DNA from: Candidatus Gastranaerophilales bacterium
GTDB lineage: Bacteria; Cyanobacteriota; Vampirovibrionia; Gastranaerophilales; Gastranaerophilaceae
Direction of reading: 5' to 3'
Length of the DNA: 64,000 nt
NCBI GenBank assembly: GCA_944322755.1
Contig: CALUPY010000006.1
Coordinates: 24,157-88,156 of the forward strand
Shown piece by piece: positions 53,515 to 62,675 of this stretch. The notes beneath the pieces were generated by a model, which had not been told where the DNA came from, ran no database searches, and worked only from the letters and a program-made list of their open reading frames with translations. The translations under genes and the position numbers were made by a program. Position 1 is the stretch's first letter, and each line of letters starts with the position of its first letter.

Positions 53515-54161
53515 AGTTCTATCAAATCTTCAAGAAATTCATAATTATAGAACGGGAAATGCCCGCCTTGTATCAATTTTACGTTTTGATGATTTTGTAA
53601 CTCCAGCCAGTATTTTTTTTGATTTCTTGCAGGTATAATTCTATCTTCCTCCGCAATTAATACTTTGTCATAATTACAGTATACTTCATTTTTAAAATAT
53701 TCTTTAAGCTGTGCAAGTTCATACATAGAATCATCAATATCCCTTAAAGGAAGATTTTTGTTGAAAATTCTAAAGTGCTCCTGATTGTTAAACAGCCTTT
53801 CTCTAAATTTTACTGCAGTTTCAAGCGTCATGCTGCCGAGTGTCAGGTTGAATATTTTCTCAGGAATGCCGTAGTTGTTGTCTATAGGCTTTAATGTTCC
53901 GTTTATTGCTGTTTTGGAAGCCGGTTTTACGGGAAGTTTTTTATCCAGCATTGCTGCTGTAAATACACCGTACGAATATGACAACAAATGTACTGTTTCA
54001 TATCTTGAAAAATCAAAATCTAATGAAAGTTCGCTGTAATTGAACAACAGCAGCAAATCGGACTTTGTTTTCAGCGGCTTAAATGGCTTTTCATCCATTC
54101 CCCAGCCGCAAAAAAACAAAATTAGTGTATTACGGTTATTGTTTAAAAAATACTGTTTCAT
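53511..54161 (-). CDS. bioG: Pimeloyl-ACP methyl ester esterase, BioG type
   Basis: A 216-residue alpha/beta-hydrolase of the DUF452/BioG family. LILFFCGWGMDE gives the oxyanion region, LLSYSYGVFTA holds the likely nucleophile Ser, an Asp lies in EEDRIIP and the His in GGHFPFY. BioG replaces BioH in some bacteria, demethylating pimeloyl-ACP methyl ester. Its direct overlap with bioC strengthens both calls. Later biotin genes (bioF, A, D, B) are not in the window. Confidence 0.85.
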   Translation of the reverse strand: MKQYFLNNNRNTLILFFCGWGMDEKPFKPLKTKSDLLLLFNYSELSLDFDFSRYETVHLLSYSYGVFTAAMLDKKLPVKPASKTAINGTLKPIDNNYGIPEKIFNLTLGSMTLETAVKFRERLFNNQEHFRIFNKNLPLRDIDDSMYELAQLKEYFKNEVYCNYDKVLIAEEDRIIPARNQKKYWLELQNHQNVKLIQGGHFPFYNYEFLEDLIEL

Positions 54162-54162
54162 A

Positions 54163-55617
54163 TTACTTTGTTGCAGCTTTTATTCTGCGTACAGAACGCT
54201 CTTTGCCGAGTATCTGGAGTATTGCCACCATATCTGCACCGTGCGTTCTTCCTGTTACTGCAGCTCTGATAGCCCACATAGTTTCTTTAGGTTTGATACC
54301 CTGTTCTTTAAAGTAGGCTCTCAGGTCTGCGAGCTGTTCATGCAATTTTTCTGAATCTTCAAAATCCCATTTTTCAAGCTCGTTATCTACGACGTATCTC
54401 AAAACTTTCTGACCGTCTTCACTGTCAAGGATTTTTGTCTGAACATCAGGTTCTATTTCTGCATCCTGACCGAAGAAATATTTAACGTCATTAACTAAAT
54501 CAGAGAGAATAGTGATAGGTTCTCTTGTCACTTCAATCATTCTTTCATAGTTTTCTTCCGTCATTTCAGACAGGTCATACATTGAAAGGAAAGGTCTTGC
54601 GAGATCTGCAAGCTTTTTGATATCCATTTTCTTGATATATTGACCGTTCATCCAGTTCAATTTGTCATATTCAAATATGGAGTTTGAAGATGAAACATCG
54701 TGGATTCTAAAATCCTGAATAATTTCATCAAGTGTTTTTATTTCATGACCGTCAGATGGCGACCAGCCTAGAAGTGCAACAAAATTGACCAGAGCTTCTG
54801 TCAAATAGCCTTTTTCGACAAACTCTGATACGGCAGTAGCACCGTGGCGTTTTGAAAGTTTGCTTCTGTCCGGCGCAAGAATCATGCCTAGGTGGCCGAA
54901 CTGCGGAATTTCAGCTCCTAAGGCTTCATAGATAAGAATTTGTTTTGCGGTATTTGAAATATGGTCTTCTCCTCTTATGATATGAGAAATTTTCATTTCC
55001 ATATCATCGATTACAACTGCAAAATTGTATGTCGGTGTGCCGTTAGATTTCATAATTACAAAGTCGCCGATAAGGCTGTTGTCGAATTTTAAATCACCCT
55101 TAACCATGTCCGTAAATTTGGTTTCACCTGAGTCTGGAACATGGAATCTTATAGACGGTTTTCTGCCTTCTGCTCTATATTTTGCTTTTTGTTCTTCAGT
55201 AAGATGACGACATTTGCCGGAATAAACATGAGGTTTTTTGTTTTTTATAGATTCTTGTTTTTCAGCCTCAAGTTCTTCCTGAGTGCAGAAGCATTCGTAA
55301 GCGTATCCCGCGTCAATAAGTTTCTGGGCATATTTAGGATATATGTCAAATCTTTCTGACTGCTGGTAAGGACCGTAAGGACCGCCAACATCCGGTCCTT
55401 CATCCCAGTTTAAGCCAAGAGCTTTTAAACTGTCATATATATTTTGAATGTAAGCCTGGCTGGAACGGTCAAGGTCTGTGTCTTCAATTCTGAGGACGTA
55501 CTTACCGTTATTTTTCTTGGCAAAAAGATAGTTGAACAAAGCTGTTCTGGCTGTTCCGATGTGCAAATTTCCGCTTGGTGACGGAGCTATTCTTACTCTT
55601 ACTTCCTTATTATCCAT
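54163..55617 (-). CDS. gltX: Glutamyl-tRNA synthetase
   Basis: Class I synthetase of 484 residues. RIAPSPSGNLHIGTART contains the HIGH-type motif (residues 19-22) and LSKRHGATAV the KMSKS loop (about 250). RIEDTDLDRS and IIRGEDHISNT are further signatures. Whether it is discriminating or also charges tRNA-Gln cannot be told here. bioG begins one base beyond its stop, and GGAGTATC precedes the ATG. Confidence 0.95.
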   Translation of the reverse strand: MDNKEVRVRIAPSPSGNLHIGTARTALFNYLFAKKNNGKYVLRIEDTDLDRSSQAYIQNIYDSLKALGLNWDEGPDVGGPYGPYQQSERFDIYPKYAQKLIDAGYAYECFCTQEELEAEKQESIKNKKPHVYSGKCRHLTEEQKAKYRAEGRKPSIRFHVPDSGETKFTDMVKGDLKFDNSLIGDFVIMKSNGTPTYNFAVVIDDMEMKISHIIRGEDHISNTAKQILIYEALGAEIPQFGHLGMILAPDRSKLSKRHGATAVSEFVEKGYLTEALVNFVALLGWSPSDGHEIKTLDEIIQDFRIHDVSSSNSIFEYDKLNWMNGQYIKKMDIKKLADLARPFLSMYDLSEMTEENYERMIEVTREPITILSDLVNDVKYFFGQDAEIEPDVQTKILDSEDGQKVLRYVVDNELEKWDFEDSEKLHEQLADLRAYFKEQGIKPKETMWAIRAAVTGRTHGADMVAILQILGKERSVRRIKAATK

Positions 55618-55696
55618 TTTTTGATACTCCTGATTAATTATTTTTCTGACTTAATTTTACCTCAAACAAATTTAATACAACAATCGAAAAAACAAA

Positions 55697-55725
55697 GAGA
55701 AAGGCAGGTAGTATATTTACCTGCC
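55697..55725 (-). terminator. Intrinsic terminator after prs
   Basis: On the minus strand GGCAGGTA / TACCTGCC with loop AATATAC is followed by TTTCTC and a T-rich tract. It ends the prs transcript about 30 bases past the stop. Confidence 0.85.
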
Positions 55726-55754
55726 GACTCTCTCTTATTATTAAGCTCAGATGT

Positions 55755-56765
55755 TTATGATTTGTACTCTTTTTCAAACCCGAACAGTGAACTTACGGAT
55801 TCATTATCGTGAATCCTTGAAATAGCTTCACCAAGTATCGGAGCGACACTGAGCTGTTTTATTTTTGATGGAATATAGTTTCTTTCAAGTGGAATAGAGT
55901 TTGTTACAATAACTTCCTCAACAGGAGCTTCTTCCAGTCTTTGCAAAGCCGGACCGGAAAATACGCCGTGTGCAGCACAGACGTAAACTTTTTCTGCACC
56001 TTCCCGTTTCAAGAGTTTTGAGGCTTCGCAAATAGTTCCCGCTGTATCAATCATGTCGTCTACAAGTACACAAATTTTTCCTTTAACATCACCGATAACA
56101 TGGTCGGCAATCGCTTCATTATGTTTGTCACGTCTTTTATCGACAATAGCCAACGGACAATCCAAAGTTTTTGCAAAATATCTGGTTCTTTGTACTCCGC
56201 CTGTATCGGGGCTTACTGCGACAAGTTTTGACTTGTCAATATTAAGGTTTTTGAAATATTCCGTAAGAACGGGAGTTGCATAAACATGGTCAACAAGAAT
56301 GTTGAAAAATCCTTGAATCTGACCGGTGTGCAAATCCATTGCCAACACTCTGTCAGCACCTGCTGTGGTCAACAAATCTGCAACGAGTTTTGCGGTAATA
56401 GCTTCTCTGCCGGAAGTTTTTCTATCCTGTCTTGCATAGCCATAGTATGGAATTACGGCAGTTATTGACTTTGCACTTGCCCTTTTGAATGCGTCAATGA
56501 TAATCAAAAGCTCCATCAGGTTTTCATTAACAGGGTTTGATAAAGGCTGTATAACAAAAACATCGTCTCCGCGGATGCTTTGCTGAACCTGAACATAGAT
56601 TTCACCGTCCGCAAAGTTTTTTATTATCATCGGTCCGACGGTAGTTCCGAGATATTCGGCTATTTCATTAGCCAGTTTTGTATGCGAACGCCCAGCGAAA
56701 AGTTTGATATCGTGAGTCGGATTTATAACTTTTTCGCGCTGGGGGAAATCCATTGTCAATTCCAT
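55755..56765 (-). CDS. prs: Ribose-phosphate pyrophosphokinase
   Basis: Makes PRPP for purine, pyrimidine, His and Trp synthesis. The 336-residue enzyme begins with a short extension then IKLFAGRSHTKLANEIAEYL. It has NFADGEIYVQ, YYGYARQDRK, the catalytic flexible-loop region KTSGREAITAK, and the PRPP-binding loop VLVDDMIDTAGTI. AAAGGAAGGA precedes the ATG. Monocistronic, with its own terminator and promoter. Confidence 0.95.
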   Translation of the reverse strand: MELTMDFPQREKVINPTHDIKLFAGRSHTKLANEIAEYLGTTVGPMIIKNFADGEIYVQVQQSIRGDDVFVIQPLSNPVNENLMELLIIIDAFKRASAKSITAVIPYYGYARQDRKTSGREAITAKLVADLLTTAGADRVLAMDLHTGQIQGFFNILVDHVYATPVLTEYFKNLNIDKSKLVAVSPDTGGVQRTRYFAKTLDCPLAIVDKRRDKHNEAIADHVIGDVKGKICVLVDDMIDTAGTICEASKLLKREGAEKVYVCAAHGVFSGPALQRLEEAPVEEVIVTNSIPLERNYIPSKIKQLSVAPILGEAISRIHDNESVSSLFGFEKEYKS

Positions 56766-56785
56766 GTCTATTCCTTCCTTTAATA

Positions 56786-56801
56786 TTACATGTAAATTAT
56801 A
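56786..56801 (-). promoter_or_regulatory. prs -10 box with adjacent ACATGTAA palindrome
   Basis: Reading the minus strand: TGC-TATAAT (extended -10, 56796-56801) immediately followed by TTACATGTAA (56786-56795), 20 bases before the prs ATG. The same palindrome is found at the recA promoter at nearly the same distance. Confidence 0.5.
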
Positions 56802-57226
56802 GCAACAAGTATTTTATTTTGCATGGAATATTGCAAAATTATTTATTATTTTTTTCTTGTTTACATGGTAGAAAAAGCGAAAAAATAAATTTTGCTATTA
56901 TGTTTCAGCTTGATTCATTAAACGACACAAAATGTTACATTGATAGTATACCGTATTAGCTTTGTATCATAAACATATATAAAAATTATATTGCAAATTG
57001 TAAATATTATATCAAATTGTATTCATGTATCCTGAAAAAAATTCTATACTGTACATGTAAAGGGATTTAGTTCCCTTCCCCATAACTTATCTACAAATAA
57101 CAGAAACAGTATACAGGGCTGATTCGGGCTTGTCTTTTGCAAATGGGGCGAAAGGCAGCATCGTTTTGGTGTATGCGTATCGACTGTTCTCAGGATGAGA
57201 ACGGTAAAAACAAAAAGGAATTTAAT
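56802..57226. other. AT-rich intergenic region between prs and flagellin
   Basis: No convincing gene. It carries an inverted repeat TTTTGCA/TGCAAAA (56817-56838), a candidate promoter TATACT (57045-57050) followed by ACATGTAA, a small hairpin AAGGGA/TCCCTT (57060-57077), and the flagellin leader hairpin at 57184-57204. Confidence 0.45.
57184..57204 (+). promoter_or_regulatory. Leader hairpin upstream of flagellin start
   Basis: GTTCTCA / TGAGAAC with loop GGA, extendable by two pairs, ending 22 bases before the ATG and just upstream of the AAAAAGGAA ribosome site. It could control mRNA stability or translation. Confidence 0.45.
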
Positions 57227-58099
57227 ATGTCTATCTCAATAAACACAAATATGGCGTATTTGCGTGCCACAAACGCATATAATGCGGCTGGAAACAGTTT
57301 GAATACCAGTCTGCAGCGTCTTACGACCGGCTACAGAATAAATTCTGCGGCTGATGATCCTGCCGGATTTTATTACGCATCTAACTTAAATACACAGCTG
57401 AGCGGTATGCGGATTGCGTATTCTAACGTACAGATGGGCTATAATATGGCAGAAACAGCTGTCGGTGATTTGCAGTCAATAAATGATGAATTGCAGCGTA
57501 TCAGAGATCTTGCGACAATGGCATCTAATGAAACATTGACAGACACCCAAAAGACTGAAATCGTAAATGAAGTACAGTCAAGAATGGACGAAATCAACAG
57601 ACTCGCGAAAGATTCCAGTTTCGGCGATATAAAATTGCTTGACGGCTCAATAGATGCAGGTGCCGGTGTCAGAATACAAATAGGTGCAAATTCCGATCCT
57701 GAGCTTAATTCATTACAAATAAAAAACGTATTTATGAAAACTGATACCGAGTCTTTGAATATTACCGGTTCTGCAGCAATGTTTGCAACTGTTGAAGAGG
57801 CTTTTGCCACAGCGTCTGCTGCGGCGAAGTTTATTGACGAAATTGACGCAGCAACCGATATCGTGGAAAAACAAATATCGCAGGCAGGTATTGCCCAAAA
57901 TCGAATGGACTCTATTTTAGCTTCTCTAAATACAAAATATGAGAACTATACAGCTGCATATTCAACTGTTATGGAAGCAGATATAGCAGCAGAGACAGCA
58001 AATTATACAAGAAATATGATTTTGCAGCAGACTGCCGCGTCTATGATGACACAGGCAAATTCGCGGGCATTAATGGCATTGAGCCTGCTGCCTCAATAG
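57227..58099 (+). CDS. Flagellin (variant 2, 290 residues)
   Basis: The start at 57227 follows AAAAAGGAATTTAAT and gives the usual N-terminus MSISINTNMAYLRATNAYN; in-frame sequence upstream is not flagellin-like. RLTTGYRINSAADDPAGFYY and the C-terminal MEADIAAETANYTRNMILQQTAAS region mark the D0/D1 domains. The central part (FATVEEAFATASAAAKFIDEI) is related to that of the two flagellins at 61417 and 62676. A bidirectional terminator follows. Confidence 0.93.
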   Translation: MSISINTNMAYLRATNAYNAAGNSLNTSLQRLTTGYRINSAADDPAGFYYASNLNTQLSGMRIAYSNVQMGYNMAETAVGDLQSINDELQRIRDLATMASNETLTDTQKTEIVNEVQSRMDEINRLAKDSSFGDIKLLDGSIDAGAGVRIQIGANSDPELNSLQIKNVFMKTDTESLNITGSAAMFATVEEAFATASAAAKFIDEIDAATDIVEKQISQAGIAQNRMDSILASLNTKYENYTAAYSTVMEADIAAETANYTRNMILQQTAASMMTQANSRALMALSLLPQ

Positions 58100-58102
58100 T
58101 TT

Positions 58103-58133
58103 AAAAATCGGGCTAAACAACAGCCCGATTTTT
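58103..58133 (+). terminator. Bidirectional terminator between flagellin and recA
   Basis: Perfect stem AAAAATCGGGCT / AGCCCGATTTTT, loop AAACAAC, with T-runs on both strands, between convergent genes. Confidence 0.93.
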
Positions 58134-58159
58134 TTATAAAAATTAATTATCAGATATAT

Positions 58160-59182
58160 CTATGCTTTTTCAGCCAGTTTTTCCCTTACTTTAGTTTCAA
58201 TTTCTGCAAGGAGTTCGGGATTAAGCTCAAGAAACTCTTTTGCTTTTTCTCTTCCCTGCCCGAGTTTTTCGTCGTTATAACTAAACCAGGCACCAGCTTT
58301 TTTAACAATATCAAAACTTACTGCCACATCCAGAATACATCCGAGTTTGCAGATTCCTTTGCCGAAAATAATATCAAATTCAGCCTGTTTGAACGGCGGT
58401 GCAACTTTGTTTTTTACTACCTTAACTCTTACACGGTTACCAATATCTTTGTCTTCTTTCTTGATAGTTTCTATTCTTCTGATATCAAGTCTTACGCTGG
58501 CATAATACTTAAGCGCATTACCGCCTGTTGTGGTTTCCGGATTTCCGTACATAACACCGATTTTTTGACGAAGCTGGTTAATAAATATAACTGTAGTATT
58601 TGTCTTACCGACAATACCCGTCAATTTTCTTAATGCTTTACTCATCAAACGAGCCTGTAAGCCCATTTGTTGGTCTTCCATAGCTCCTTCAATTTCAGCT
58701 TTAGGAACAAGAGCCGCAACAGAGTCAATAACGACAACGTCTACTGCAGATGAACGTACAAGCTCTTCTGCAATTTCAAGAGCCTGTTCACCTGTATCCG
58801 GCTGTGATATAAGAAGTTCATCAACATTAACTCCCAAATTTCTGGCATATTCCGGATCTAATGCATGTTCTGCGTCAACAAATGCCGCAATCCCGCCTTT
58901 TTTCTGGCATTCAGCAACAATGTGCTGCGCAAGTGTTGTTTTACCTGAAGATTCAGGGCCATAAACCTCTATAACTCTTCCTCTCGGCACACCGCCTATA
59001 CCAAGCGCAATATCAAGAGATAAAGCACCTGTCGGTATTACTTCACAGGCAACAGCTGTTTTGTCGCCGAGCTTCATTATAGAACCTTTGCCAAAATCTT
59101 TTTCTATTTTTTCAATCGCCATTTTCAGCGCTTTGCTTTTTTCCTCGGAAACGGAAACTTCGTCTTTTTCCTTAACTGCCAT
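58160..59182 (-). CDS. recA: Recombinase RecA
   Basis: Strand-exchange protein of 340 residues. Walker A is GPESSGKT at residues 75-82; [12 protein letters not shown] is Walker [17 protein letters not shown] and [15 protein letters not shown] (loop L2 region) follow. GAGAGAATA precedes the ATG. A good sigma70-type promoter lies upstream. No known LexA box is evident. Confidence 0.97.
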   Translation of the reverse strand: MAVKEKDEVSVSEEKSKALKMAIEKIEKDFGKGSIMKLGDKTAVACEVIPTGALSLDIALGIGGVPRGRVIEVYGPESSGKTTLAQHIVAECQKKGGIAAFVDAEHALDPEYARNLGVNVDELLISQPDTGEQALEIAEELVRSSAVDVVVIDSVAALVPKAEIEGAMEDQQMGLQARLMSKALRKLTGIVGKTNTTVIFINQLRQKIGVMYGNPETTTGGNALKYYASVRLDIRRIETIKKEDKDIGNRVRVKVVKNKVAPPFKQAEFDIIFGKGICKLGCILDVAVSFDIVKKAGAWFSYNDEKLGQGREKAKEFLELNPELLAEIETKVREKLAEKA

Positions 59183-59203
59183 TATTCTCTCCTTGTCTAG
59201 TTT

Positions 59204-59241
59204 TTACATGTAATCATAGCTTATTTTGGTATTTAATTCAA
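59204..59241 (-). promoter_or_regulatory. recA promoter with ACATGTAA palindrome
   Basis: Minus strand: TTGAAT (59236-59241), 17-bp spacer, TATGAT (59213-59218), then TTACATGTAA (59204-59213). The palindrome ends 21 bases before the recA ATG, at the expected transcription start. Confidence 0.65.
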
Positions 59242-59345
59242 ACTTATTTATTTTGTAAACAAAAGTAAATATTAAATAAAAAAACAACAAAAAAATCCTT
59301 GTTCGATTTTAAAATGAATAACATAAAAACATAGGATTAGAAAGT

Positions 59346-60131
59346 ATGCATATATCACCAGTTTCATTTAAAGGCACAATTACTATCCGCAAAATTGTTT
59401 TGGGCAATTCCAGTCCTAATAAAGAAAGTTATCATACAACAAAACAACAAGACAAAGAGCTCATGGAACTTGCACAAAAAAGTGCAAGAGAAAATATTAC
59501 AAAACCTGCTCTTTACTCGCAAGATGTTGAAAAATTTATAAAGAAAATTGAAGAAATAACGGGATATGAATCTCTTGATAGCAATCCGACAGACGAAAAA
59601 TTGCTCATGATAGGCGGTATTGCGGAAGGCAATAAAAATTTTGCAAAATATAACTCAGCATACAATAAGATTTTTTTCTCAGATGCAAAGCATGAATTTG
59701 GTAAAGAATACACAGAAGTGACTATCGACACATTAGAACCGGAAGAAAGAAAAGAACTTGCAAAAATTACAATGCAAAGAATCCAAAAAGCTCTGTTAAC
59801 AGACTATAATATAATGGACGACCGGAGGCTCGATGTAGATTTGATAGATTTATCAAACAGACAAATAACTGACTTTCCTAACATTGAAAAAGTTTTAGCA
59901 AAAGTTTTATTTTATCTGGACGGTAACGTTGATACACCGGATCCAATGGAATACGCTCCGAAGTTTTATAATGGCAGACAAGCTTATCTGGCATTGTTCA
60001 ACAGAATTCAAAAATTAATAGGAACAAATCTTCAGGAAGTAGAAGGAGCAGAAGCTATTGCCGTATTTAACGATAAGCATATGGAAAGTATGACAAGAGC
60101 AGTATGTTATCTTAAAAAGTTAGGATTGTAG
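59346..60131 (+). CDS. Hypothetical protein with N-terminal VSFKG tag
   Basis: An unrecognised 261-residue protein. It begins MHISPVSFKGTITIRK; the PVSFKG motif resembles the starts I recall from many hypothetical proteins of Gastranaerophilales. The rest is polar and alpha-helical (EERKELAKITMQRIQKAL; LALFNRIQKLIGTNLQEV), without signal peptide or membrane helix. It has its own upstream region and lies between recA and recF, which are on the opposite strand. Confidence 0.65.
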   Translation: MHISPVSFKGTITIRKIVLGNSSPNKESYHTTKQQDKELMELAQKSARENITKPALYSQDVEKFIKKIEEITGYESLDSNPTDEKLLMIGGIAEGNKNFAKYNSAYNKIFFSDAKHEFGKEYTEVTIDTLEPEERKELAKITMQRIQKALLTDYNIMDDRRLDVDLIDLSNRQITDFPNIEKVLAKVLFYLDGNVDTPDPMEYAPKFYNGRQAYLALFNRIQKLIGTNLQEVEGAEAIAVFNDKHMESMTRAVCYLKKLGL

Positions 60132-60150
60132 CTGTTTTCAAGTTATAATA

Positions 60151-61278
60151 CTATTTTACATTCCCGTTTTCCACAGTAAAAATTTCTACATCTTTAAGAT
60201 ATTCATTATCGAAAAGAACTGTGTCTACTGATGTTATGATTGTTTGTGTTTCATTCCCGATTGCATTCAGAAGATAGTTTTGTCTGTTATTATCAAGTTC
60301 AGCAAGAACATCATCGAGAAGAAGAACGGGATTTTCTCCTATTTTATTTTTAATCAACTCCAGCTCTGCAAGTTTTAAACTAAGCACAATAGTTCTTTGC
60401 TGCCCCTGTGACGCGAATTTTTTTGCTTCTATATTATTAATAAAAAATGACACATCATCTCTATGGGGACCGACGAGAGCCTGAGCTCTGATAATTTCTT
60501 CGGGTTTTCGTTCTTCGAGCCTAGATTCGAATAATTCGGCAATTTTTTCCACCGTTATATTTAATGTGTCCTCAAAATTGATATCCCCTAAAACTGTTGA
60601 AATGTATAACATTGAAAAATATTCATCTGATGCTATCTGGAAATGTTTTTCAATTGCAATTTTTTGCAATTCATTTAGAAATTTCAGCCTAAGATAAATA
60701 ATATTACTTCCTGATACACAAAGCTGTGTATTCCAGACATCAAGAAGGCTTGTATCCGCGTTAAGATTACCTTTTATTTCTTTTAGATAGTTATTTTTCT
60801 GTGTGCGAATTTTATTATACTTTGAAATTCTGTCCAGATAAGCTGGATATATCTGGCTTATCGCCAAATCCAGCCAGCTTCTTCTGTCATCAGGAACTCC
60901 TCTGAGCAATAGCAAATCATTTACAGAAAAAGAAACTACAGACAAATTTGAACAAAATTCAGAAGACTTTGTTTTTTTTACCTGATTTACTTTTAGTTCT
61001 TTTCTTTTGGGAGGATTGATTTTTACTGAAAGTTCCGTGTCAAAATCAGACTTGTCCACAACGGATGACACCATTGCAGTTTCTTTTCCCCACAATATTA
61101 GTTCCGATTCTGTCTTAACCCTTGGAGAGTCAAGACAGGAAAGGTAATAGACAGACTCAAGAAGATTCGTTTTTCCCTGCGCGTTTTTCCCTATGAACAA
61201 AATTTTTCTTGAATGGAAATCCAGGCTCAGGTCGATATAGTTTCTATAGTTTTTTAGACTGATGGACTTTATATACAT
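60151..61278 (-). CDS. recF: DNA replication and repair protein RecF
   Basis: An SMC-like ATPase of 375 residues that, with RecO and RecR, loads RecA at gaps. Walker A is GKNAQGKT at residues 30-37 after YIKSISLKNYRNY; the ABC-type signature region is FASQGQQRTIVLSLKLAEL and Walker B VLLLDDVLAELD. It is not beside dnaA/dnaN as in many genomes. It lies downstream of the flagellin terminator, so it probably has its own promoter. Confidence 0.93.
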   Translation of the reverse strand: MYIKSISLKNYRNYIDLSLDFHSRKILFIGKNAQGKTNLLESVYYLSCLDSPRVKTESELILWGKETAMVSSVVDKSDFDTELSVKINPPKRKELKVNQVKKTKSSEFCSNLSVVSFSVNDLLLLRGVPDDRRSWLDLAISQIYPAYLDRISKYNKIRTQKNNYLKEIKGNLNADTSLLDVWNTQLCVSGSNIIYLRLKFLNELQKIAIEKHFQIASDEYFSMLYISTVLGDINFEDTLNITVEKIAELFESRLEERKPEEIIRAQALVGPHRDDVSFFINNIEAKKFASQGQQRTIVLSLKLAELELIKNKIGENPVLLLDDVLAELDNNRQNYLLNAIGNETQTIITSVDTVLFDNEYLKDVEIFTVENGNVK

Positions 61279-61321
61279 ATACTAATTTTATATAAAAATC
61301 GATAATGGCACAAATAAAAAG

Positions 61322-61349
61322 AAAAAAAAGCCCGAAGTTTCCCTCGGGC
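61322..61349 (-). terminator. Intrinsic terminator after flagellin at 61417
   Basis: Minus strand GCCCGA / TCGGGC with loop GGGAAACT, followed by eight T residues. Confidence 0.92.
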
Positions 61350-61416
61350 AAGTTGCCATCACCTATTATTGTAAACTTATCTACTCTATTTAATATGTCT
61401 ATTATTTTTATATTAA

Positions 61417-62298
61417 TTATTGAATCAGGTTTAATGCCAATGACGGCAGCTGGTTAGCTTGCACCAGCAGTGTTGCTGATGTTTGCTGCAGAATTTGGGC
61501 TTTTGTATAGTTTGCACTTTCTTCTGCTATGTCTGCGTCCATAATCGTTGATTTTGCTGATGTTGCGTTTTCTACTGTTGTTACCAGTGAATCTGCTGCT
61601 GAATTCAGCCTGTTTTGTGCAGCACCTATTGTTGCTTTTCTCGTTGTTACATCCTGCAGTGCTACATCAACGTCGGCTATGAATTGAGCTGCTGCTGAAG
61701 AATTTGCAAAGGCTTCTTCTATTGTTGTAAATGTTGCATCCGCACCATATAACTTCAATGCCTGAGCCGATGCATTGGCAAATACGTTTGCTTCTACATA
61801 GATTGCGTTCATATCTGCATCTGAATTTGCACCTACCTGCAGTCTCAAACCTTTACCCTGAGTCTGGGTGTCTATTGAACCGTCTAAAAGATTCAAGCCG
61901 TTAAAGTTTGAGGATTTTGCAACCCTGTTAATTTCTGCTACACGTGCGTCTACTTCGTCTTTCATTGCCTGGAGTGATTTGTCATCATATACACCGTTGG
62001 CTGCCTGAGTCGCTAGATCTCTGATACGAAGAAGGTTGTCTTCTATTACTCCGTAGTCGCCTTCTGCCGTCTGCAATACGTTTATCCCTGTTGCTACGTT
62101 TGACTGTGCTACTTTTGAACCCCTAATTTGTGTGTTCAGGTTTGAGGCTACGAACATACCTGCCGCATCATCCGCTGCAGAGTTGATTTTCAAACCTGTT
62201 GACATTCTGTTTAATGCAGTGTTCAATGAATTTGTTGCATTGTTTAAGTTTGCCTGCGTTTTTAATGCAGACATATTGGTGTTAACGATAATTGCCAT
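61417..62298 (-). CDS. Flagellin (variant 3, copy A, 293 residues)
   Basis: Filament protein with N-terminal VNTNMSALKTQANLN and RMSTGLKINSAADDAAGM and C-terminal MDADIAEESANYTKAQILQQ. It ends QLPSLALNLIQ. It is almost identical to the next gene upstream (62676): only four residue differences visible, confined to the first 20 and last 10 codons. AAAGGAG lies upstream of the ATG. A dyad regulatory site and a terminator flank it, so it is probably monocistronic. Confidence 0.95.
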   Translation of the reverse strand: MAIIVNTNMSALKTQANLNNATNSLNTALNRMSTGLKINSAADDAAGMFVASNLNTQIRGSKVAQSNVATGINVLQTAEGDYGVIEDNLLRIRDLATQAANGVYDDKSLQAMKDEVDARVAEINRVAKSSNFNGLNLLDGSIDTQTQGKGLRLQVGANSDADMNAIYVEANVFANASAQALKLYGADATFTTIEEAFANSSAAAQFIADVDVALQDVTTRKATIGAAQNRLNSAADSLVTTVENATSAKSTIMDADIAEESANYTKAQILQQTSATLLVQANQLPSLALNLIQ

Positions 62299-62448
62299 TG
62301 TCGTACTCCTTTCGACTTTTGTCTATTACTTCCTGTAATGTCCTTATTCAGTTTTTAATTTTTTAACTTTTATTTTGTTAACGAAGAATCAAATGAATCA
62401 TCCTTACACATACATAATAACCCCGTATTCAAAATAACTTAATTCTTA

Positions 62449-62474
62449 TTTAGTATGGAAAATTCCATACTAAA
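62449..62474. promoter_or_regulatory. 26-bp dyad upstream of flagellin copy A
   Basis: Perfect 12-bp inverted repeat TTTAGTATGGAA / TTCCATACTAAA with a two-base spacer, about 150 bases before the start codon. The CATACTAAAG half matches sites upstream of copy B and of the flagellin at 26775. Likely bound by a dimeric regulator, or an upstream activator site. Confidence 0.55.
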
Positions 62475-62612
62475 GTTGGAACTTTTGCAAAATTCTGAGA
62501 GTTACTCTCAAGTTTTTTTAAATTAAACTCATAAGAAATAGAAAAATTAAACTTTAATTTGGCATGTAAAATTAGTAAAAATTTTGTATTTATATAAAAA
62601 ATAGCTTATAAG

Positions 62613-62645
62613 AAAAAACGACCCTGATAAAATACAGAGTCGTTT
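62613..62645 (-). terminator. Intrinsic terminator after flagellin copy B
   Basis: Minus strand AAACGACTCTG / CAGGGTCGTTT (one G-U) with an eight-base AT loop, then a T-run. Confidence 0.88.
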
Positions 62646-62675
62646 GTATTGCCTGTTTGGAAAAAATAATTAAGC

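Larger units (their letters stand above)
62299..62675 (-). other. Intergenic region between tandem flagellins
   Basis: Contains the leader and upstream dyad of copy A (62449-62474), TTTTGCAAAA-like sequence next to it, a TGAGAG/CTCTCA hairpin (62496-62510), and the terminator of copy B (62613-62645). No coding potential seen. Confidence 0.6.

Noticed and set aside
62496..62519. Plus-strand hairpin TGAGAG/CTCTCA followed by T-run
   Set aside because: Looks like a terminator, but no plus-strand gene precedes it; more likely incidental or part of the flagellin promoter region.
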